Assembly (NCBI GenBank): GCA_013398295.1
Contig: VZSF01000635.1
Coordinates: forward strand, 620,451-684,450
Reading direction: 5' to 3'
Origin: Chionis minor
Taxonomy: Eukaryota > Chordata > Aves > Charadriiformes > Chionididae
Length of the DNA: 64,000 bases
Shown here: positions 11,415 through 23,553 of the stretch, one piece after another
Layout: each line of letters opens with the position of its first letter
Numbering within the stretch: the first letter of the stretch is position 1
Position numbers and translations under genes: made by a program
Notes under the pieces: generated by a model
Seen by the model: only the letters and a program-made list of their open reading frames with translations
Databases searched by the model: none
What the model was told of the DNA's origin: nothing

Positions 11415-13546
11415 TTTGTTTTTACAACACCCGTAACATCCAGTAAACAGGTTTTTCCGGAAGGGATGATACAAGGGGTTCCAAGGAGATCTAGGCTCCT
11501 CGCTGCTTTTGAAAACCCTTGCATTTATTTTTAAATGAATAGCTTTAAAAAATTGGGAGTCTTCCTGTTATCTTCTGGAGCAATACTTGAAAGTTGAGAG
11601 GCTGGCCTCAACTTCTTGGTTGCTAAGAGCTGCTGGTAGAGATGCGGAGGAAGATTCAGTTTGAGAGAAGCTTCTCCTCTGAGGTGTAGAATACAGAGGA
11701 TTTGTCCAATAACTTTCAGATTCTGTCTGCTGTGAAAAAAGCCACCAAAGCTTAAACTTATAACTAAGTAGAGTACATATTTTTCATCAACTTTCAAATT
11801 TTTAGTTGAAAACAAATTCTTTGCAAAAGACAAGTGATTGTATTTCAGTGAATATCCTCACTGTGGTCGAACTGACGCTTTGTATTACAGAAGCGGGCGC
11901 AGCAGTTACAGATTCCAGCTTCTCTGCAGCTCCCAAAAGCAGGACGCAACGCTTTCTGCTCTGCCGCATGTTTTGCGTATTTACCTTTAGCCTCTGCTTT
12001 ATTTTGAAGCGATCGGTAGCTTGAGTTTGTGGGATAAGAGCGTGGATGTGATTGCAACTTCTCAAACACCTGCCAGAGGTCCTCTGAGGAAGGCACGGAG
12101 CAGCGCACGGGGGAGACAGGGATAAATAATCTGCTGGGCGTCCTCACGTACGCTGAGCCCTGGCCCCTGCCACCCTCCCCAGGTCGCTTAGGTGGCCAGA
12201 AGCTTAGAGCTTACAGCGTTCCTCTGAAACGCTGTATTAACTGAAAATAACCCACTTTCACGGTTATTTCACCTTTTCTGAAAATGCCCCTTTTAAAGAC
12301 TTTTATGGGGCAAGCTGCCTGCCAAGTGTAGCTTTGTGTGGTCACGGGAGCAGGAATTCACCAGCCCAACACCGAGCAAATGCAACTGTTTTATAAATTC
12401 TCCAGTTTGCATTCCAGCAGCTTGGATATCTTCATAGGGGAAGCAGGAGAGATGTCTGCTCTGGGGGCAAAGCCCCCAGCTTTGGTCTATTTCCCCAAAG
12501 AAACAAATGCTGGAAAGGCAAGGGCTAGCAATGAATCTGAAGAGCATCCAGGGCTCTCACCTAGGCTAATCTGATCAGAAACTTAAAACCGTTACATCAC
12601 AGGATAATTAACAGCTTAGTAACAGGACCAAAGTGGGTGAGACCTTAACTATGCACCCTGGATACACGTGCAGAAAAAGCAAACCCAAAATAACCTTTTC
12701 TGTCTCCCAAACTCAAGCGATCAGATGATTTGCAGGGAAGTGTCGTGATGAAACAGGATGCACGGGTGAACTGGGAGCTCTGGAGGAGTTATAGTAATTG
12801 TGGTTTAAAGAAATGGAGTAACTGGCCCAGAAATTGAGGAAAGCTGAGAACAAAAGCGATTGAACTAACTTGTTATTGGCTTTAAGAAGCCAAAGATGGG
12901 CTGGAGTCAAACCCTAGTGATCCACCTACAGGTCCGTCACAAGGCGCACGCGCAAGCAGCATGTGATGCGGTTCCTGTAGGATGCGAGGAGTGGAGTAGG
13001 TCAATTCATAACCCCACCAGAAATGAGTAAATACTTACTGACCCTAAACCCCTTCTTCTGAAGGCAAGAGACGGCCTCTCGCTGTCTGGTGGCCGGTGGC
13101 AGGGCCCTGCTGCGCCAGCAGCCGTGCAGCCAAGCCGCAGGCAGGCGGTCCCTGCTCCTGGAGCTTCACAGTCTATTCTGCATGAGGCCAAACTAATCCG
13201 TGGCGGAACTGAGCTAATTTTGAGGGTTTTACACCCCAGGTGAACTTGGCTTCGAGCATTTCAAACTGTTTACTTTCTCCCCTTCCACAGTCAGCAAGCT
13301 GTCGCGCTTCTATCCTTTGTCTGGATGTTAATGATTTCCCTGATGACAAGATAATCCAAATTAACTTTTTATTGCCCTGTAAAATCAAAGTGGGCGAGGA
13401 GCACACCCAGTGATTTTGGACTCCAGCAGCAGCGCTGCCCCAGAGCTACGGCAGCAGGTTTTGGTGTGTTTCTTTCTCCTCCTTCTCTGTTTTTGAGCAA
13501 GGTCTGGGGCTGTGGGTGCCAGAATGAACACTATCCAGCAAGTGCA
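11415..13546. other. Unique non-coding DNA, nothing recognised
   Basis: Several overlapping frames (78-100 codons) run on both strands around 11800-12150 and 12290-12570. Reading both strands open over the same bases argues against coding. No repeat family was recognised. Confidence 0.45.
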
Positions 13547-13587
13547 ATGTGTAAATTCTGAAGGGGGAAAAAAAAAAATTTACACAT
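13547..13587. repeat. Inverted repeat, 11-bp arms, 19-nt loop
   Basis: ATGTGTAAATT (13547-13557) is the exact reverse complement of AATTTACACAT (13577-13587). The loop is mostly a G5 and an A-run. This could fold as a hairpin, but the A-rich loop and short stem do not resemble a miRNA precursor. Confidence 0.75.
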
Positions 13588-15540
13588 GTGGTTTCTGTTT
13601 TAAACCCCAGAAAATATGAAAGCAATAAAATATCCCTACTGCAGGCAGCCCGAGAGGGCTCTCCCTTTGTGAGTACACGCGTTCAGATTTAGCTCTGTGT
13701 CATTCTCCAGCCGGCTCCTTTCCAGCAGAGCCTGACCTGGGTCCCGCGTCGCCCTGAGCCAGGCTATCAAAGAATCCGGAGAAAATATAGGAGCAGCAGC
13801 TGCACTGTGTCCCTAGCGGAGCCCATTCCAGAGGAAGGTAAAAGGAAGGTAACGAAGATCTACCTCCATCCGTGGAGCTTGTGCTGTGCTCCCACAGCCG
13901 CTCCGACTGCTGGGAGTCTCCTGACAGGCTGATGCGTAAACTTTCTGGCAGACTCGCAGAGAGCTCGGGTGCCTCTGGAGCTCTGCAGCACCGGTAACTG
14001 GTGACACACGTGGCCCGTGTCCATTTTCCAGGGGCTTGGTGTTCAGGAGGACTCGGTTCTGTCTGGCTGAAGTCCTGCCTCATGCAGCAAACTGATGCGA
14101 AACCTCTGAAAATCAACCCTTGGTGCGAGCGGGGCGTCACTGTGGTGCAGAGGGATACGTTCATCGTGGCGACTAGATGTTTTGGCCCCTCTATACACAC
14201 GCAGAAATTCAGTGGCCCGAGGGGTGGCTAACAGCGTTGTGAAGTGTCGTGCAAGAGCTTGGGAAGAAATAATTACCTCGTAACTGTTCCTAGCAGATAG
14301 AGTAACAGGGTGAGCACGTTAGCCGTAGGATTCCCGTCTTGTTGTGGCTTCAGGTTTAATCAAAGCTACAGTTAAACAAATCATTGTTTAGGGAGCATGG
14401 ACACTTTATTTTTTTAATAGCCTGTGACCTGCAATAGAATTTAGGTTGGGTGTTAATGACCGAAGGTTTTGCAAGTAATTAAATCTGCGGAAAGCGCTAT
14501 CCCTGAGCGGCTGAGGAGTGTATTTCAGAACAGGCACGCGTCTGTGTGTTGCTGGAGTCTTAAACTTTAGCAGGTTCACTGTGCATGACCAAAGGGAGCT
14601 GATACCCATCAGTCCAGGTGGCTCCTTTAACCAAAGTCTTGAGTTAGACATACTACTGCTGTTGTATTTTACAAACTTCCTAACAAAATACTATGAAGCT
14701 ATGACATGCACGCTGAAATCATAGAATACAAACATCTGACTTTTTTCGTTGGGGCAAATAAATGACATGAGTATATGTGACATGAGATATAACTTGTATA
14801 CATCATAGAAGAAGGTTTCATATATTCTGGTTGAGAATCTCGTGTATATAGTATACATTAAGTACGTGTATATATTCATATATCATACTCACACTTTGCA
14901 AAGAGAAGGCAGGGACTGTTGTGTATGCCATAGTGCATTCCTAAATGTAGCTTTGTAATACGTGCGTTGTTTTAGGATCTCCGTGAGTAGTGAATCTTCT
15001 TATCTTAAAACCATTTTGTTTTTTATAAAGTCATTGTCATCTTCACCTAAGCTTTGTGCTACCCTTCAGTGATCTCGTAGGCCACTGTATTTCACTTAAA
15101 GTATTGTGCCTGCATGACTGTTATGTCAAAAATGAATGGGAGATGTGTCATAAGTAAAATAAGAAGCAACCTTAAGTTTTACCCAACATCTCAGATCACA
15201 ACTTTTTTTTGAAGATATGAAATTAAAACCAAAAAATCATTAAACTAAATATATGTAAAATTTCATTTCCACTCTTGATTGAGCATCTGGGTGGCAGTAA
15301 AGATATCTGTGGCATTAGTGCTTGGAAAGCAGGTAAGATTTTGGAAACCTCACCAGAGGGCTAGTTCTTCCAATGGCACAAACCCAATTTTTCACACCCT
15401 GGAAGACTGGATTTATTTACTTATTTTATGTCAGGGGCTGCTTTGGCTGAGGCCATGCATTCTTCATCCATTTCTGACTGTCTGATACTGAACCACCTCT
15501 TGCATGTGTGATGAAATCTGTGGTGCCCACTTTGAGACGC
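13588..15540. other. Unique non-coding DNA with an AT-rich tract
   Basis: The segment 14690-14885 is rich in TATA and ATAC steps (GTATATA, TATACAT) and is low in complexity. The 166-codon minus-strand frame at 13700-14200 lies in GC-rich DNA and matches nothing I know. Confidence 0.45.
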
Positions 15541-15544
15541 TGAT

Positions 15545-15715
15545 TTATGTGGACTTAATTAGGCATGAATTAGGAAGAGGGGGCCAAAAAAGCGCCACAA
15601 AGAGAGGGTGCTGCTAAGACAAGCTAAGCAGCAGCCCAGGGTATTACGGATTAATTATTATGTAGCATTTCTAATGAACTGGAGGCATACTTAGATGGGG
15701 TCTAATTAGTGCTGC
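15545..15715. promoter_or_regulatory. Candidate enhancer with clustered homeodomain sites
   Basis: Three TAATTA-type cores lie within about 155 bp: TTAATTAG at 15555-15562, GATTAATTATTA at 15649-15660 and CTAATTAG at 15702-15709. A further GAATTAGG is near 15568-15575. TAATTA is the classic binding core of antennapedia-class and paired-class homeodomains. Clustering in otherwise mixed-sequence DNA is typical of developmental enhancers. The function is inference and depends on conservation, which I cannot test. Confidence 0.35.
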
Positions 15716-17553
15716 CGAGCCCTCACGTTGTGCAGGCTGTGGGAGGGTGGTGGGTGACGGCTGTCGCAAAGGGGATGGAAGTGGCTGGGGAGGGGGGTAA
15801 CGAGTTGGCCTGTGACGGGATGTTTGAGCGTGTGACTGCCGACATGGAGGAAATTCTGGTGATCTGGCTTAACCTGCCAAAGTGTGTGACCCGAATTCCT
15901 GGGTAAAGCTGTTTGGTCTAGCAGTGGAGTCTTGGTTATGGTCTTAATTTTTTAACCCTGAGCCTAATGTTTTAATTCAGTGACTTCCCTCTGTGGTGGT
16001 GAAGTGTCCTACAGAGGATCTCTGCTGGTTGAGGCACTACTAAGGTAGCTGAGTGCTGCTCTGACCAGCAGTTATTCTTTGCTGGATCTTGCTTCTTAAC
16101 AAGAGCTCAGTTGGTGCTGGTGGCCAGTGTTGGCCAAGTGGGTCTCATCCCCAGAGAGCTGTGAACCACATTTCTCGGGGGAAAAAGTGCGCCATCTCTC
16201 GAGAAGTGCATGGAATATGTTGGGAGAAGAAGTAAAGATAAAGAGTAGCCCCAAGGGAGCTCCAAGGGCAGGATGAGCTGCAACACATGTTCCATCTGAG
16301 CCTGAAAGAAGGTCTTCACTTTCTTGGTCACGGGGATACAGCTTGTCCCCTCCACGGGCTGTGGAGCTCTGTAGCTCATCAAGCACATGGCCTCTCTGGT
16401 AACCTGTAGGAGGATTCACACTGCTTTTTCATGGGCTCAGGCCTGAGGAGCTGTTCTCAGTTACACGAATAATTCCCAAGCGGTGAAAGAGGTGACAGCC
16501 CTATCTTCTGGATGGAAGAGAATTAGAGATTACATCCACGTGATTTTTGTGGTCCACATCAGGAAAAGACAGTATTATCAGCTTGAATACTGCTTTCCTC
16601 CAATAATGACCTGTCACCTTTAAAAAAAAAAAAAGTTTTGATAGATAGTACTGGACCTCATGCAGGACGAAGCACAGCAGTGCTGCTTGCCTTTCCGGTT
16701 TGCCCCTTTTTCTGGGACTATCTTTCTGAATGAGTTTTGCATCACGGGATTCATCATTCAGGTTCATCTTCTGATCAAGCTGCTTGAGAGATACCTGTAA
16801 CACATCTATTAATTGTAAATAGAACAAATGTCCAAACCGTTCCTCTTCTCCCCGACACCTGCTGGGTGTGTTACAGCCCTCCAATAGGTTCCACTTCCAT
16901 GAATTGGCTGGTCCAGTCTCTTCACCAAACCCCCAAAGCTCAAGTGAACATTTATCCAATCAAACTGCCAGGGTTTGCACGGTCAAAGGATTAAAGCACA
17001 TTATTAGGTTTCAGTAAAGGATATTATTAGGTATTCACAGAGCAATACTTGTATTTCACCTTCAAGACCAAAGGTTTGGGGGTTTTGTATGATGCCAGGG
17101 CAACAGCCTTGGTGTTTGGACCCGAAGACATCTAGTGACTGGTCAAGTAACTCTCTTCTGCCCAGAACTCTAGTGCTGACCATCTAGTGTTCTCCATGTA
17201 GGCCTGGCTGGAGGGTTTGGATCTGTCCTTGCTCCTGGTCGGGCGGCTGCCCCGTGTTACCGCTTGTGCGGGATATGGGAGAGGTGTGTTAGATGGAGCT
17301 GGGTGCCGTCTGCTGGTCTCCACTATGGCTTGTCTGGGGCTGTGAGGAGTCCCCAGCAAGAACACAGACATTAAAACCCCCAGGACTACCAAACAAGAAG
17401 AAAGTGTTTTCCTATTTTTTTCCAGGCAGAAGAAGGGATGGGGAAAGGTTGTAAGCACATAAACTCAATGCATTTACAATGTTTTGCGCTAAGGCTTTGC
17501 ATGCAAGATTACCTACTGTGTGCTGTGTCTTTAAAACGCTAATGGCCCCACTG
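15716..17553. other. Unique non-coding DNA, with unexplained minus-strand open frames
   Basis: A 152-codon minus-strand frame (16959 to 16501) contains a lysine-rich stretch reading LKQLDQKMNLNDE. A second (17458 to 17132) begins with a hydrophobic segment. They look slightly more protein-like than the rest, but I recognise no family, they are in separate frames, and splice signals around them are weak. I treat them as probable chance frames. Confidence 0.35.
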
Positions 17554-17598
17554 AAGAAAAAAAAAAAAAAAAAAAAGCCAACAAAAAAAAGCCCCAAA
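17554..17598. repeat. Poly(A) and A-rich tract
   Basis: An uninterrupted A20 run (17557-17576) is followed by CAAAAAAAAGCCCC. No retrotransposon body is attached. Confidence 0.9.
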
Positions 17599-18338
17599 CC
17601 CATGACAGTCCACTAGCAACTAGCACACTAACAGGTTCTCATCTGACACCAGTAGGGAACCAAAGATATTTTATTATTTGGAAACTCCATATAGGGAAAG
17701 CCAGCCTTGAATCTGTCATTACTCCAAGAACCGCACCTCCCCTGGGAGTTAATTATTTTCTTAAAATGCAACTTGTACTGTTAGTTTAAAACATTCCAAC
17801 TGTGTTCGCACTCTTTAAATCTTCTGTAAACCTTAGAGTTTAAATCACTTGCAGATAAGAGTAATTCTATTAGAAAAAAAAGTTCGGTGGAAGGGGAAAG
17901 AGAGGGAAATAAAAGGGCATTGATAGAAGCGTCCTTTGGGTGCCCATTGCCCTGTCACCTTTAGAACTTGGCAGGAGCTGCAGCCCACAGTAACTTTATA
18001 GGTCCTGGCACAGAATGAAACAAAATAGGTGCATGCCACATTTTCCTTCCAAAAAAACACCAGAAAGAGACTTACCTCCTTTGTAAGAGGCTGAATATCT
18101 GAAAAGGTATGTTAAATTAAAAAAAAAAAAAAAAGTTAGCGGGGCCGACAGGTCATAGCCTTTTCTGGGCTTCTATTTTGAAAGAAGGTATTGGGCAAAG
18201 GGCTGCCTCTGCCTGGAATCGGGTTTGGTAACCGAAGGGCTTGTAGAAGTGTTTAAATATGGGGCGCTACTGCAATGTTTGACCATCTTAGCTCCTCTTG
18301 CTTTGGCTCCTTTCACTGCTTTCATGGGAATTCCGGGG
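17599..18338. other. Unique non-coding DNA, nothing recognised
   Basis: Contains a short A-run near 18119-18134 only. Confidence 0.5.
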
Positions 18339-18374
18339 CATTAAAAAAACAAAACAAAAAACCAAAAAAACCCC
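18339..18374. repeat. A-rich/C-rich low-complexity tract
   Basis: Short A-runs broken by single C and CC, ending in C6. Same texture as the tracts at 669 and 7880. Confidence 0.8.
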
Positions 18375-19079
18375 CCACTCCTTGCTGCGGATTTGCCACG
18401 AGTGAGCCAGGGAGAGAGTGTGCGTGTCATTTTTGGAACTGCCTGTGCAATCATTCATATGCTGCATTGGCCAGGCTCCTAGAATTAAGGGTAATTCAGT
18501 GGTTCCAGAGCTTGGCGGGTGTTTTCTCCCTCTTGCCCTCCCTGGCCTCCCTTTCTCTCTCCGATTTGTTTGGGCTGCAAATCAGCTTCCCAACTTCTTT
18601 GAGTACTGTTGTTTTTTTTTTTTTAACCAGTTTTCTTTCGCGAGAGGGCACTGGTTGAGCTGTAGTTTTAATCGGTGGTGCGAACCGAACACCCCCCACC
18701 TGCGGGAACCGCTGGTGACAGGAGAGCGATGGGGAGAAACAAAGTGCGAGTCGGCAGCGACGACGCTGTGTGATGCTGACGGTGGCTCTAGTGACACAGC
18801 TGTAGGGTGTAGAGGAAAGAGGCACCTCTGGCTCATCCTGAGAGTCGTGGTTGACTCCACAGCTGGACGCTGCCTGCTGGGGGATGGACACAGGCTGTGA
18901 AAACCACCCTCCGGTGCCCAGGAGCCAGCAGTGACAGTGTCCGAGAGTTACTATGGCTTACTGAGGCTCTCCAGTAGCTAAAATAATAGAACTCATTATT
19001 TTTTGAAGTAAATTCCACCATCCCCTCCAAAAATTAAGAAAACCTGCTGGATTTGATGGGTCTGTTAAACCTAAAAACG
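18375..19079. other. Unique non-coding DNA, nothing recognised
   Basis: GC-rich around 18640-18900, giving overlapping frames on both strands. A T-run lies near 18612-18623. Confidence 0.45.
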
Positions 19080-19706
19080 TGCACTTGCAGCCCAAAAGGC
19101 CAGCCGTGTCCTGGGCTGCACCAAAGGAAGCGTGGGCAGCAGGGTGAGGGGGGGATGCTGCCCCTCTGCTCCGCTCGGGGGAGACCCCACCTGGAATCCT
19201 GCGTCCAGCTCCAGGGGGTCCCAACAGCAGGAGGACACGGAGCTGTTGGAGCGGGGCCGGAGGAGGCCCTGGAGGTGCTGGGGTGGCTGGAGCCCCTCTG
19301 CTGGGAGGACAGGCTGGGAGAGCTGGGGGGGTTCAGCCGGGAGAAGAGAAGGCTCCGGGGAGACCTTCCAGCCCCTGCCAGTGTCTGAAAAGGGCTCCAG
19401 GAAAGCTGGGGAGGGACATTTCACAAGGGCATGTAGTGATAGGAGGAGAGATAATGGCTTCAAACCAGAAGAGGGGAGATACAGAATAGATATTAGGAAG
19501 AAATTTTTCACTCTGAGGGTGGGCAGCCCCTGGCCGGGGTTGCCCAGAGCAGCTGTGGCTGCCCCATCCCTGGAGGTTCAAGGCCAGGTTGGACGGGGCT
19601 TGGAGCAACCTGGTGTGGTGGGAGGTGTCCCTGCCCAGGGCGGGGGGGTGGAACAAGATGATCTTTGAGGTCCCTCCCAACCCAAACCATTCTGTGATTC
19701 TACAAA
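19080..19706 (+). mobile_element. CR1 LINE, 3' end including the end of the RT ORF
   Basis: The longest CR1 copy in the window. It covers the last part of ORF2 (the endonuclease/reverse-transcriptase polyprotein) and the short 3' UTR. The CR1 order is seen: GCACTTGCAGCCC, GGGGAGACCCCACCTGGAAT, GACACGGAGCTGTTGGAGCG, GAGAAGAGAAGGCTCCGGGG, AGATAATGGCTTCAAACC, GCCCCATCCCTGGAGGTTCA, CCCAACCCAAACCATTCTGT and a GATTCTA tail. In one frame, residues such as FTRACSDRRRDNGFKPEEG and DIRKKFFTLRV still read as CR1 ORF2. Frameshifts and 5' truncation make it dead. No target-site duplication is obvious, as usual for CR1. Confidence 0.97.
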
Positions 19707-20194
19707 ACTGGAACCACCCCCCAGGTTTCACTGAGTCGGAGCCTTACTAGGAGACTCAGTTCCTACTGACTAGTGATTTCTGCAAGTAAGAGCGCTGCAC
19801 AGCGTTGTCGTCTTCTCTAAATCCCCCAAAATCTCAGCTCACAGAAGTGCATTGATTATTGCATGCTTAGGTAACTTACGCATCCATTGAAAAAGGGACG
19901 TGCTGTTCACATCTGACTCGGGAGACCCCCTGTGTTGGGGCCCTGGACCAACACGTGAATTTGAGTGACTAGTAGCAAACTCAACCTGAAGGCCTTGGGG
20001 TTTGTTACAGTGAGACAAAGGAAAAAAAAATAGCCCGTGAATTTTAGTTTTTTAATAACTTGTTCTGAAAAGGAACACCCGTGACGCAATACATAAATTT
20101 GTCAGATGCTTCCGCTTTGGTGGGTGCCTTTATGCATATTCCTAACCCAAACCAGATGAGATACCGGGGCTGAATAAGTTAGCGTGCTCGTTAC
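19707..20194. other. Unique non-coding DNA, nothing recognised
   Basis: Mixed composition. No repeat, exon or regulatory pattern stands out. Confidence 0.5.
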
Positions 20195-20590
20195 GGTCGT
20201 GCTCGTGAACAGCTCTGCGCGTAGCGAAGCCATCAGGCCACGGACGACGAGGGTGAAGGTTACACCGTTGGGCACGAGGGATGGGAGGGTGATGGATCCC
20301 TGTCACATCGCTGCACAGGTCGGCGCCGGCCGCACCCTGGGCTCTCCCGTCTGTGCCGCGCCGGTGATTTATGTCCTCAGAAACCCGAGGTTTGATGCAG
20401 CGCTACCTTGGCTCCGCTGGCAGCACTGTCGCCTCCAGGCCAGGAGGTTATTTAAATTCTGCACCAGGACTTGGCTGCGGGCTGGTGGAGCGCGCCGGGC
20501 GGGAGCTGGCTGTGCTGCTCGCGGGATGGCGTCCTGGGAAGCTCTCCCGTGGCTCCGCAGGCAGGACATCAATCTTTCGGCACCTGGAAG
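20195..20590. promoter_or_regulatory. CpG-rich island
   Basis: I count about 34 CpG dinucleotides in roughly 400 bp, far above the depleted level of the flanks. The densest parts lie near 20300-20370 and 20480-20550. Such islands in vertebrates usually mark unmethylated promoters or regulatory elements. No recognised coding exon is attached, and the open frames crossing it on both strands are explained by high GC. Confidence 0.45.
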
Positions 20591-22084
20591 GGAAGCAGAG
20601 TGTCAGGCAGAAGCGAGGATCCCCTCTCACATCTTTAGTTGCATCTTCTTTTTTTTTTTTTTCCTGCAATTTTTTTTGTTTTAAGTGCCCTGTTAACTGT
20701 GGCGTGGCCGAGGCGCTGCGTGTCAGCAGAGATTCACTGCCGGCTGCGTCACCTGCGCGTACGGAGCTGGTGGAATCGCAGCCCTCAGCTCAGCGTACGT
20801 TGTCCCTTGCGCCCGGTGGCCTTTGCAGTTTCACTCGCCCCTTCCCAGAGCACCGAGGTAGAGGCAGGTCACAGGACGTGTCCCTCTCATGGACCAGGGT
20901 GGGAATTCGATTAGAGGGGCTGGGTGCCATCGCGCTGCCTGTGGCTGAGTGCAGAGATGATCCGATTGCCCGTGCCGCACATTCCCGAAGGGAATCTCTG
21001 ATTTAAGTGCACTGGGAGCGCAGGAACCTGCAGGAAGGCGAGATCGGCACCTTCTGAAAAACTGATCTTGCCAAACTTCCTTTCCTGAATCAAGTGACTC
21101 CAGGGTTGAACTGTAGGATATGGGAGGAGACGCTTGAGAGCGTCTTTGCCGTGCCTGTCCCTCCTTTAGGCCAGAGAAAAAGCAGAAAGAACCAAATAAT
21201 GTACGTTCCAGGTGAATTTCTGGCTAGACTGGATGATGCAGTAATGAAGCTGCCACAAGAAAAGTCTGTTTTCATAAGCTATTTTGCAAAACTCAGATTT
21301 CTGTGGCGCACGTATGCAGCTGAAATTTCAGATCTCGTCTATCTGCATGCTGTCTGCCTGCACTGCCCTTCTCTGCTTTTTATTCTATGACCATTTGTCT
21401 CGGGGTCTCTTGAGACCTGGGAAGGTGATTAAATTTTGTGATGCAGATAGAGTTGTTCTGTTCTGTGGAAATAACACTAGCAGTATAAGCCATGAAAGAA
21501 TTTTCTTTTTCCCCAAGCTAGTCTTATTGAATGAAAATTCATGCACATAGGTTAAATTAGAACAGATCAAGAATATTTTCTGGAGATATTCGTGACTTTT
21601 TCCAGTTCACTTCAAGGAAGTAAAGCATTTCATGCAGAGGGATTCTAACATAAAGCACAGAATAGCCTTTATATAAGCGACTATCAGAGGAGTAGGAAAC
21701 ATGATTACGTTTTTAGGCAGAATAAACCTGTATAAAGGGCAAATTTCCTCTTAAAACTGAACTGTGTGTAATGAGACACAGGAGCCCACTGAAAATAATG
21801 AGCTGTTAAAGAAATAAACAGTTAAAATAATAACAAAGGGCTAAACAGCTTCGGAAAGACCAAAAAAAGTCAAATGTGATATAAAGACATACTTACTTGC
21901 TTACAGAGAGTAAGGTGATCTGCTTGAAGTGCATAAACATGAGAAGCCCTGGGTAATATTGCTGCTGTTTGAACAGTTTACCCAGATGGGCTAAAATATC
22001 CTATTAATAATAATAATTTGCACTCGGAGCTTGGAAGCACTTTGAAAACTCAAAATATCTCTTCCAAATCTCCCTGCGAATGAA
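20591..22084. other. Unique non-coding DNA
   Basis: Contains a T-run near 20648-20662 and a (TAA)-type short microsatellite near 22003-22016. The frames at 20639-21006 sit in residual GC-rich DNA. Nothing is recognised. Confidence 0.45.
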
Positions 22085-22575
22085 AGCGGCTCCCTTTGGC
22101 AGCGCTGGAACTGCTGCTCAGACCTGCCTGGGCTCTGCTGGAAGTTGGTGGAGAGGTGGGACGCGCGGGTGGTCGCGGGGCGCTGTGCTTCGTGTGCACC
22201 TGCGTGTGGTGCAGCAGCAAGAGACGGCGGTAGCGCAGGTTTTATCTGGTATTTCCACCTGAATCCCGCTCGACTGGTAACAGACAATCTTCGTCCAAGC
22301 GCTGCAGCTGAGGAGGTTATGGAAATGGTTAACGCTGCGCTGGTTTCTATTGCAAGAGCAAACAAAAAAAGCAATCGACGCAACTCTTTTTTTCCCCTTT
22401 TAATGCAATATTGAAAGAAGTGCGCGCTACAGGAAATGATATGGCATTTTGAAAGCTCCGGGTGCACTGAAAGCCCCGGCCAAAGTGAGCGGAGGAGGGA
22501 GAGGTGACACTGGCCGGCGGAGCCCCCCCTGCCCCACGCGGTGCTGTGCTGCCGGCAGCCGGCACGGGGCACTGC
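22085..22575. promoter_or_regulatory. CpG-rich island
   Basis: Dense CpGs near 22165-22215 (GACGCGCGGG, GTCGCGGGGCG) and again near 22490-22600, with a poorer middle. The 199-codon minus-strand frame and several plus-strand frames overlap here, as expected of GC-rich DNA, and none is recognised. Promoter-like or enhancer-like function is inference. Confidence 0.4.
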
Positions 22576-23453
22576 TTCTGCAGCTTCCACGGCGCCTTAT
22601 CGCTGTATTGATTTACAATTAATCTTCCGTGTTGTTTTGCAAGGACCTTGGGATAAGATTCTATCACTTTTGTTTATCAGAAACCATGACTGTCCTTCCT
22701 GCATAGGTGAGGCCCGGAAAGTACGCGAAGTGGGGGTTTTTCAGGATACAACATCTATCGGCGCTTGACTATGCCGGGGACGCGAGTTGTGCCTGAATTG
22801 ACAATTCACTTGCCTGTTTCAGCATATTTATGGAATACCATGTTTCTGCAGTAAAGCCTGTCATGGGTAGTTTCTTTCCTGGAGAGGAAGAATTGAATCT
22901 GGTATTAAAAATCTGTTAGATTTGTATTTTTAGGGATTGAGCTAATCTGGCCAGGTGACCCGCAAAATAGCCCAGAGACACTCTGATCCACCAGTGCCTT
23001 CTGAGTGTGAACCAAATGGCAGCCAACAAGCTGGCTGGGCCCTTGGCTTTTTATTAAAAGCCTGGTAAATGCTGCGGTGGGCAGTGAGGGCATGTCCCCC
23101 CGCAGCTGGGATGCCATCCGACCATGCACGGTAACGTGGTGTAGAAATGCTGAGGTTGGGGCACTGGGATGGCTCCCAAGAGCTCTGCCACTGAATGCTG
23201 CCTGGCTCTTGGTACGCTGTAAAAGAAGTTGTCCACTGGCATTAATTCCTATCCTAGCTTAAATGGAATTTCTCATCCTACTGGAGCATAAAACAAGGAG
23301 TAATTAGTTTTAATGTATCTACAGCCTCTTCAACAGAAAAGAAAAATCTCATACCCTTGGCTCTCCTTGGTGTGACTAAGCCCCATTTAGGTTCTTGAAG
23401 TTTAAAAAATATATATATACCAAAAGAAATGTGCTTTGTATGAAGGAGAGACC
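22576..23453. other. Unique non-coding DNA, nothing recognised
   Basis: No repeat or exon recognised. A short (AT)n run lies near 23408-23418. Confidence 0.5.
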
Positions 23454-23553
23454 ATAGAATCATTTAGGTTGGAAAGGACCTTTAAGATCATCTAGTCCAA
23501 CCATTGACCCTACTCAACCAGGTCCACCACTAAACCATGCCTCTAAGTATGTC
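23454..23553 (-). mobile_element. CR1 LINE, short 3' fragment on the minus strand
   Basis: Starts with TAGAATCATTTAGGTTGGAA at 23455, then AGATCATCTAGTCCAACCAT and a CCACCACTAAACCATGCCTC segment, which is the reverse complement of the CR1 3' UTR. Only about 100 bp remains, so it is strongly 5'-truncated. The sequence type (the 'TTTAGGTTGGAAA' subfamily) differs from the 19-kb copy, so it comes from another CR1 subfamily. Confidence 0.95.

Noticed and set aside
16501..17458. Minus-strand frames with a lysine-rich segment and a hydrophobic, signal-anchor-like segment
   Set aside because: They are in different frames, with weak splice signals and no family match. A retrocopy or exon is possible but unsupported.
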